Of a stretch of DNA of 64,000 nucleotides, positions 60,939 to 64,000 are shown in pieces. This stretch comes from Nitrospira sp. (GTDB lineage: Bacteria > Nitrospirota > Nitrospiria > Nitrospirales > Nitrospiraceae). Position numbers and translations under genes: made by a program. Where the stretch lies: the NCBI GenBank assembly GCA_016788885.1, contig JAEURX010000018.1:62001-126000 (forward strand), given 5' to 3'. Position 1 is the stretch's first letter; each line of letters begins with the position of its first letter. The notes beneath the pieces were generated by a model that was given only the letters and a program-made list of their open reading frames with translations, was not told the DNA's origin and searched no databases.

Positions 60939-62021
60939 TTATGCGGGCGGCAGTTTGCCGCGTACGCGATACACAAAGGCCAGGATTTCCGCGACGGCGC
61001 GGTACAGGTCTTCAGGCACCTCGCGGCCGACGTCGACCAACTTGTAGAGGGTCCGCGCCACCAACTTGTTTTCCACGATCATGACGCCGTGTTGGCGACC
61101 GATCTCTCGAATCTTCTCGGCGATGAATCCTGCGCCCTTGGCCACGACGACCGGTGCGCCATTGGCTTTCGCGTCGTATTTCAGCGCCACCGCCAGGTGT
61201 GTCGGGTTGGTGATGATCACGTCGGCTGTAGGCACGGCCGCCATCATGCGCTTGCGGGACATTTCGCGTTGCGTGCTGCGGATCTTCGATTTGACCGCCG
61301 GGTCTCCTTCCGCCGCGCGACTTTCTTCCTTGATTTCATCGCGCGACATCCGGAGGTCCCGCTCCCATTGGAAACGCTGATACCCATAGTCCGCGGCACC
61401 GATCACCAACTCGGCGCCGCTGATGGTGAGCGCGGCCTTGATGGTCGCCCAACCCACCGTCGGCAGCAGGGACTCCATGCCGAATTGCGTCAGCGCCAGG
61501 AATTCCAGCATGTCCTGCTTGATGGTGAGATAGCCCACCGCGCCGATGACTAATATCTTGAGCCAGGATTTGATCAGTTCGACGACAGATCGCGGCGAAA
61601 AGAGGCGCGAGAAGCCTCCCATCGGGCTAATGCGCGACCAGTCCAGGCTGAACCCATCTTGTTTCCAGAGAAACCCAGTCTGCATGAGATTGGCGCCGAC
61701 ACCCACTACGGCGATCCCGGCTACGACCGGTCCCAGCATGAAAAAGACATCCAGGCCGATCTGGCGGAGAATCACATGCAGATGATCGAGGTTGAGTGCC
61801 TGATACGTCGTCTCCTCCATTGAACGAGAGAGCCACGCCTGGAGACTGGCACGCAGTCTGTTCATGATCGCCGGCGTCATCCAATACAGTGCACCGAAAC
61901 TGCCCAACAGCGCGATCGCCATGGCGGCATCGCGGCTGAGCGCGATTTGACCCTTCGCTCTCGCTTCAGATTTGCGTTTCGGTGTCGCCTGTTCTGTACG
62001 GTTTTGCGAGCTGTCAGCCAT
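60939..62021 (-). CDS. flhB: Flagellar export switch protein FlhB
   Basis: FlhB switches export from hook to filament proteins. The 360-residue protein has four membrane segments (about 33-53, 90-110, 145-170, 185-210) and the autocleavage motif NPTH at 272-275. It starts TEQATPKRKSEARAKGQ, the usual cytoplasmic tail. It overlaps the end of fliR by eight bases. Confidence 0.97.
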   Translation of the reverse strand: MADSSQNRTEQATPKRKSEARAKGQIALSRDAAMAIALLGSFGALYWMTPAIMNRLRASLQAWLSRSMEETTYQALNLDHLHVILRQIGLDVFFMLGPVVAGIAVVGVGANLMQTGFLWKQDGFSLDWSRISPMGGFSRLFSPRSVVELIKSWLKILVIGAVGYLTIKQDMLEFLALTQFGMESLLPTVGWATIKAALTISGAELVIGAADYGYQRFQWERDLRMSRDEIKEESRAAEGDPAVKSKIRSTQREMSRKRMMAAVPTADVIITNPTHLAVALKYDAKANGAPVVVAKGAGFIAEKIREIGRQHGVMIVENKLVARTLYKLVDVGREVPEDLYRAVAEILAFVYRVRGKLPPA

Positions 62022-62802
62022 GGCCCAACGCTTTCAGGAGCCCGAGAATCGTCTCCACCAGCATCTCAAATTCTTTCTCGAACAAACCGAGCGTAAAGGG
62101 TAAGGCCAGACTCATCGCCAGCAGCCCTGCCCCGATCGTGATCGGAAAACTCTGCACAAATACGTTCATCTGCGGCACGGCTCGTCCCATAATGGCCAGC
62201 ACCGTATTGACGATCACGAGCGTCGCAAACACGGGGGCGGCCATCTTGAGCGCCACCCGCAGCATGTTTTGCGCGAGTTGAATAATGTCCGTTGCGATAC
62301 TGTCGGACAGCTTCGCCCCGAACGGTGGAACGAATTCGTAGCTCATGCCGATGGCATGCACCACCAACAAATGCGCATTCAGGGCGAGAAACACCAAGGA
62401 ACCCAACGTGAGTTGGAATTGTGCAATGATCGGCGCATTTTGATGGCTCATCGGGTCGATCATCTGAATCGCGCTGAATCCCATTTGAGTCCCGATCATG
62501 TCCCCGGCGACCTGGAATCCTGAAAAGAGCAGCCTGACCGCCAACCCGATCGTCAACCCGATCAGAAATTCACTGCCGATCCCCGCGACGACCAAGACCG
62601 GATCTGTGGGCAGGTTCGGCAATTGGATGATCGGCGCCAGAACGAGTCCCAACATCGTGACGAGCCCGGCCTTCACTGGCGTGGGAATTGTCCGGGTGTT
62701 CAGAATGGGAAACACGCTGATGATGCCGGCGATCCGCACCAGTAGAATGGAAAAGGCCTGAAACTGAGGCAGTGCCAGATGAAGGGTCTGTACGGCGTTC
62801 AT
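62014..62802 (-). CDS. fliR: Flagellar export protein FliR
   Basis: FliR is a membrane component of the export core. The start at MNAVQTLHLALPQFQAF gives 262 residues with six membrane segments and a conserved FETVIL-like tail; longer in-frame forms would run into fliQ and are not used. FliPQR order is conserved here. Confidence 0.93.
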   Translation of the reverse strand: MNAVQTLHLALPQFQAFSILLVRIAGIISVFPILNTRTIPTPVKAGLVTMLGLVLAPIIQLPNLPTDPVLVVAGIGSEFLIGLTIGLAVRLLFSGFQVAGDMIGTQMGFSAIQMIDPMSHQNAPIIAQFQLTLGSLVFLALNAHLLVVHAIGMSYEFVPPFGAKLSDSIATDIIQLAQNMLRVALKMAAPVFATLVIVNTVLAIMGRAVPQMNVFVQSFPITIGAGLLAMSLALPFTLGLFEKEFEMLVETILGLLKALGHG

Positions 62803-62816
62803 GTAGTGGCCCTGTC

Positions 62817-63089
62817 TCAGCGAATCAGCGTCGGAATACTGGTGATGATGTGAGTCATAAACGCAATCAAGACGCCCAACATCCACGGGAGAAATAGGAG
62901 GGTGGCGGCAAAGACTGCCAGCACTTTCGGCACGAACGTCAGGGTCGCTTCGTTGATCTGGGTCATGGCTTGAAACGTACTGACGATCAACCCCACCACG
63001 AGGCTCAGTCCAAGGATGGGAGCAGACACGAGCATGCACGTTTCGATCGCCTGACGCCCAATTTCCGTCACGGTTTCAATCGTCATCAT
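62817..63089 (-). CDS. fliQ: Flagellar export protein FliQ
   Basis: The 90-residue protein has two membrane helices (about 17-37 and 53-73) separated by a STFQAMTQINEATLTFVPK loop, diagnostic of FliQ. It lies eight bases after fliP. Confidence 0.96.
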   Translation of the reverse strand: MMTIETVTEIGRQAIETCMLVSAPILGLSLVVGLIVSTFQAMTQINEATLTFVPKVLAVFAATLLFLPWMLGVLIAFMTHIITSIPTLIR

Positions 63090-63097
63090 GACTGGTC

Positions 63098-63895
63098 CTA
63101 TTGAAAGCTTTTGACCATGGAACCGACGACCAGATACCAGCCGTCGGCCAACACAAAGAGAATCAATTTGAACGGCAGTGAGATCATGACCGGCGGCAGG
63201 AGCATCATGCCCATGGACATCAGGACGCTGGCGACGACCATGTCCACGATCAGAAAAGGAATGTACAGCAGGAATCCAATCTGGAAGGAAATACGCAACT
63301 CACTCAGCACGAATGCCGGAATGATGACATGGGTCGGCACGTCATCCACCTTGGCCGGTTTCTGCGCATGCGAGAGTTCCAAAAACAGTTCCAAATCCTT
63401 ATCGCGCATCTGCTTCAACATGAAGGCGCGAATCGGTTGAATACCCTTGTTCCACGCTTCGTCGTAGCCGATTTGCTCCGCGAGCAACGGCTGGAGCGCA
63501 TCCTTGTAGACAGACTGGCCAACCGGGGCCATGACGAACATCGTCAGAAACAGCGCCAAGCTGATGAGAACTTGATTGGGTGGCACCTGCTGCGTGCCCA
63601 GGGCCTGACGGAGAAACGACAAGACAATCACCATACGGGTGAACGACGTCACCATGATGAACATGGCTGGCGCCAGCGACAGCACGGTCAGCAGTGCGAG
63701 GATTTGGAGCACGACGGCGGTTTGCTTGGTTCCACCGCTCCCAAGATCGAGGGTGAGCGTGGGCCCTTCGGCTTGCGCGGACGAGGCTCCGACGAGACAG
63801 GCCAGTACGGCCAGGAGCACGATGCCGGCTCCCCATCGAGCGGCGCAGGGCCGCGGGGATTGTCTACGCATACCTAGGTTGTTAGCGGGTCGCAC
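63098..63895 (-). CDS. fliP: Flagellar export protein FliP
   Basis: FliP forms the export pore with FliQ and FliR. The 265-residue form has a signal peptide (GIVLLAVLACLVGASSAQA) and FliP motifs MVIVLSFLRQALGTQQVPPN and FLLYIPFLIVDMVVASVLMS. A GTG start is chosen because AGGAGG lies six bases upstream; the next ATG, eight codons on, has no such site. It overlaps the fliO end. Confidence 0.94.
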   Translation of the reverse strand: MRPANNLGMRRQSPRPCAARWGAGIVLLAVLACLVGASSAQAEGPTLTLDLGSGGTKQTAVVLQILALLTVLSLAPAMFIMVTSFTRMVIVLSFLRQALGTQQVPPNQVLISLALFLTMFVMAPVGQSVYKDALQPLLAEQIGYDEAWNKGIQPIRAFMLKQMRDKDLELFLELSHAQKPAKVDDVPTHVIIPAFVLSELRISFQIGFLLYIPFLIVDMVVASVLMSMGMMLLPPVMISLPFKLILFVLADGWYLVVGSMVKSFQ

Positions 63896-64000
63896 GGAAC
63901 CCCTCCTGAACGCTGCCTTGATGATCCCCTGACGACGCGGCCATGAACGCGGGCGCAGCATTTGCCATCAATCGTTTCACCTGCTCGGGATCGGTGACTT
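63882..64000 (-). CDS. fliO: Probable FliO, C-terminal end (cut by window end)
   Basis: The last 38 codons of a gene that runs off the window: VTDPEQVKRLMANAAPAFMA up to a TAA stop inside the fliP start region. Position directly before fliPQR and the DPEQV-type tail fit FliO, a small export-gate assembly factor. Too little sequence is seen for certainty; FliN is less likely, as its usual C-terminus is different. Confidence 0.55.
   Translation of the reverse strand, partial: VTDPEQVKRLMANAAPAFMAASSGDHQGSVQEGFRATR

Noticed and set aside
1-64000. Search for CRISPR repeats, tRNA, rRNA, insertion sequences and attachment sites
   Set aside because: No direct-repeat array, transposase, integrase, or cloverleaf-like sequence was seen; the excisionase-like HTH alone is not evidence of a mobile element.

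Overview
This window is almost entirely a flagellum and chemotaxis locus from a Gram-negative, moderately GC-rich bacterium. Evidence for a Gram-negative envelope is FlgH (an L-ring lipoprotein), FlgI and FlgA. The combination of CheZ, CheV, FliW/CsrA, FlhF/FlhG and a large flagellin-glycan island between the che and flg blocks resembles Nitrospirota, probably Nitrospira. That assignment is my inference from gene content and protein style, not a database result. I see no rRNA, tRNA, CRISPR array, insertion sequence or integrase. No gap between called genes exceeds 300 bases.

Layout. (1) 1-7029: an operon on the minus strand (STAS, short MCP, CheY, a second CheA cut by the window edge), then motB/motA, a small plus-strand gene, cheW and a haem-binding MCP. 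(2) 7082-13515: the main che operon read as HTH regulator, cheR, cheY, cheZ, cheA, cheV, cheB (continuing into the MCP and cheW). (3) 13712-14659: an orphan MinD/FlhG-like ATPase on the plus strand. (4) 14679-18760: PilZ protein, fliT-like, fliS, fliD, flaG and a single flagellin fliC. (5) 18996-40323: a glycan operon read from 40323 downwards: sugar dehydratase-like PLP enzyme, NAD-dependent epimerase, HddA-like kinase, HddC-like nucleotidyltransferase, split transketolase, two radical-SAM proteins, a giant 2177-aa multi-domain glycosyltransferase, two GT9 glycosyltransferases, a CgeB-type glycosyltransferase and an unknown protein next to fliC. (6) 40519-45540: a YcgR-like PilZ protein divergent from an HD-GYP protein and a tripartite hybrid histidine kinase. 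(7) 45662-54531: flgF-flgG-flgA-flgH-flgI-flgJ-flgM-flgN-flgK-flgL-csrA-fliW. (8) 54802-64000: degenerate GGDEF protein, fliA, flhG, flhF, flhA, flhB, fliR, fliQ, fliP and the end of fliO.

How it fits together. The export gate genes (fliOPQR, flhBA) and fliA/flhFG make the early machinery. A sigma-54-type promoter precedes flgF. A family of sites, TNAAG-like -35 and CCGATA-like -10 separated so that the whole element is always 28 bases, precedes fliC, flgM, csrA, the STAS operon, the HTH gene that heads the che operon, and the GGDEF gene, with weaker copies before cheB, motA, ycgR-like and HD-GYP genes. This looks like the FliA (sigma-28) regulon of this organism. The fliC leader has two CsrA-type sites, one in a perfect hairpin loop and one over the Shine-Dalgarno, matching the FliW-CsrA-flagellin feedback known from Bacillus and Campylobacter.

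The least ordinary part is the glycan island, which looks able to make and assemble an unusual deoxy, branched or heptose sugar on flagellin. Other unusual points are a CheA whose P2 region is replaced by tandem MshEN-like motifs, an MCP with a CheZ-like DxxxQ motif, and an MCP with a periplasmic CXXCH haem site.
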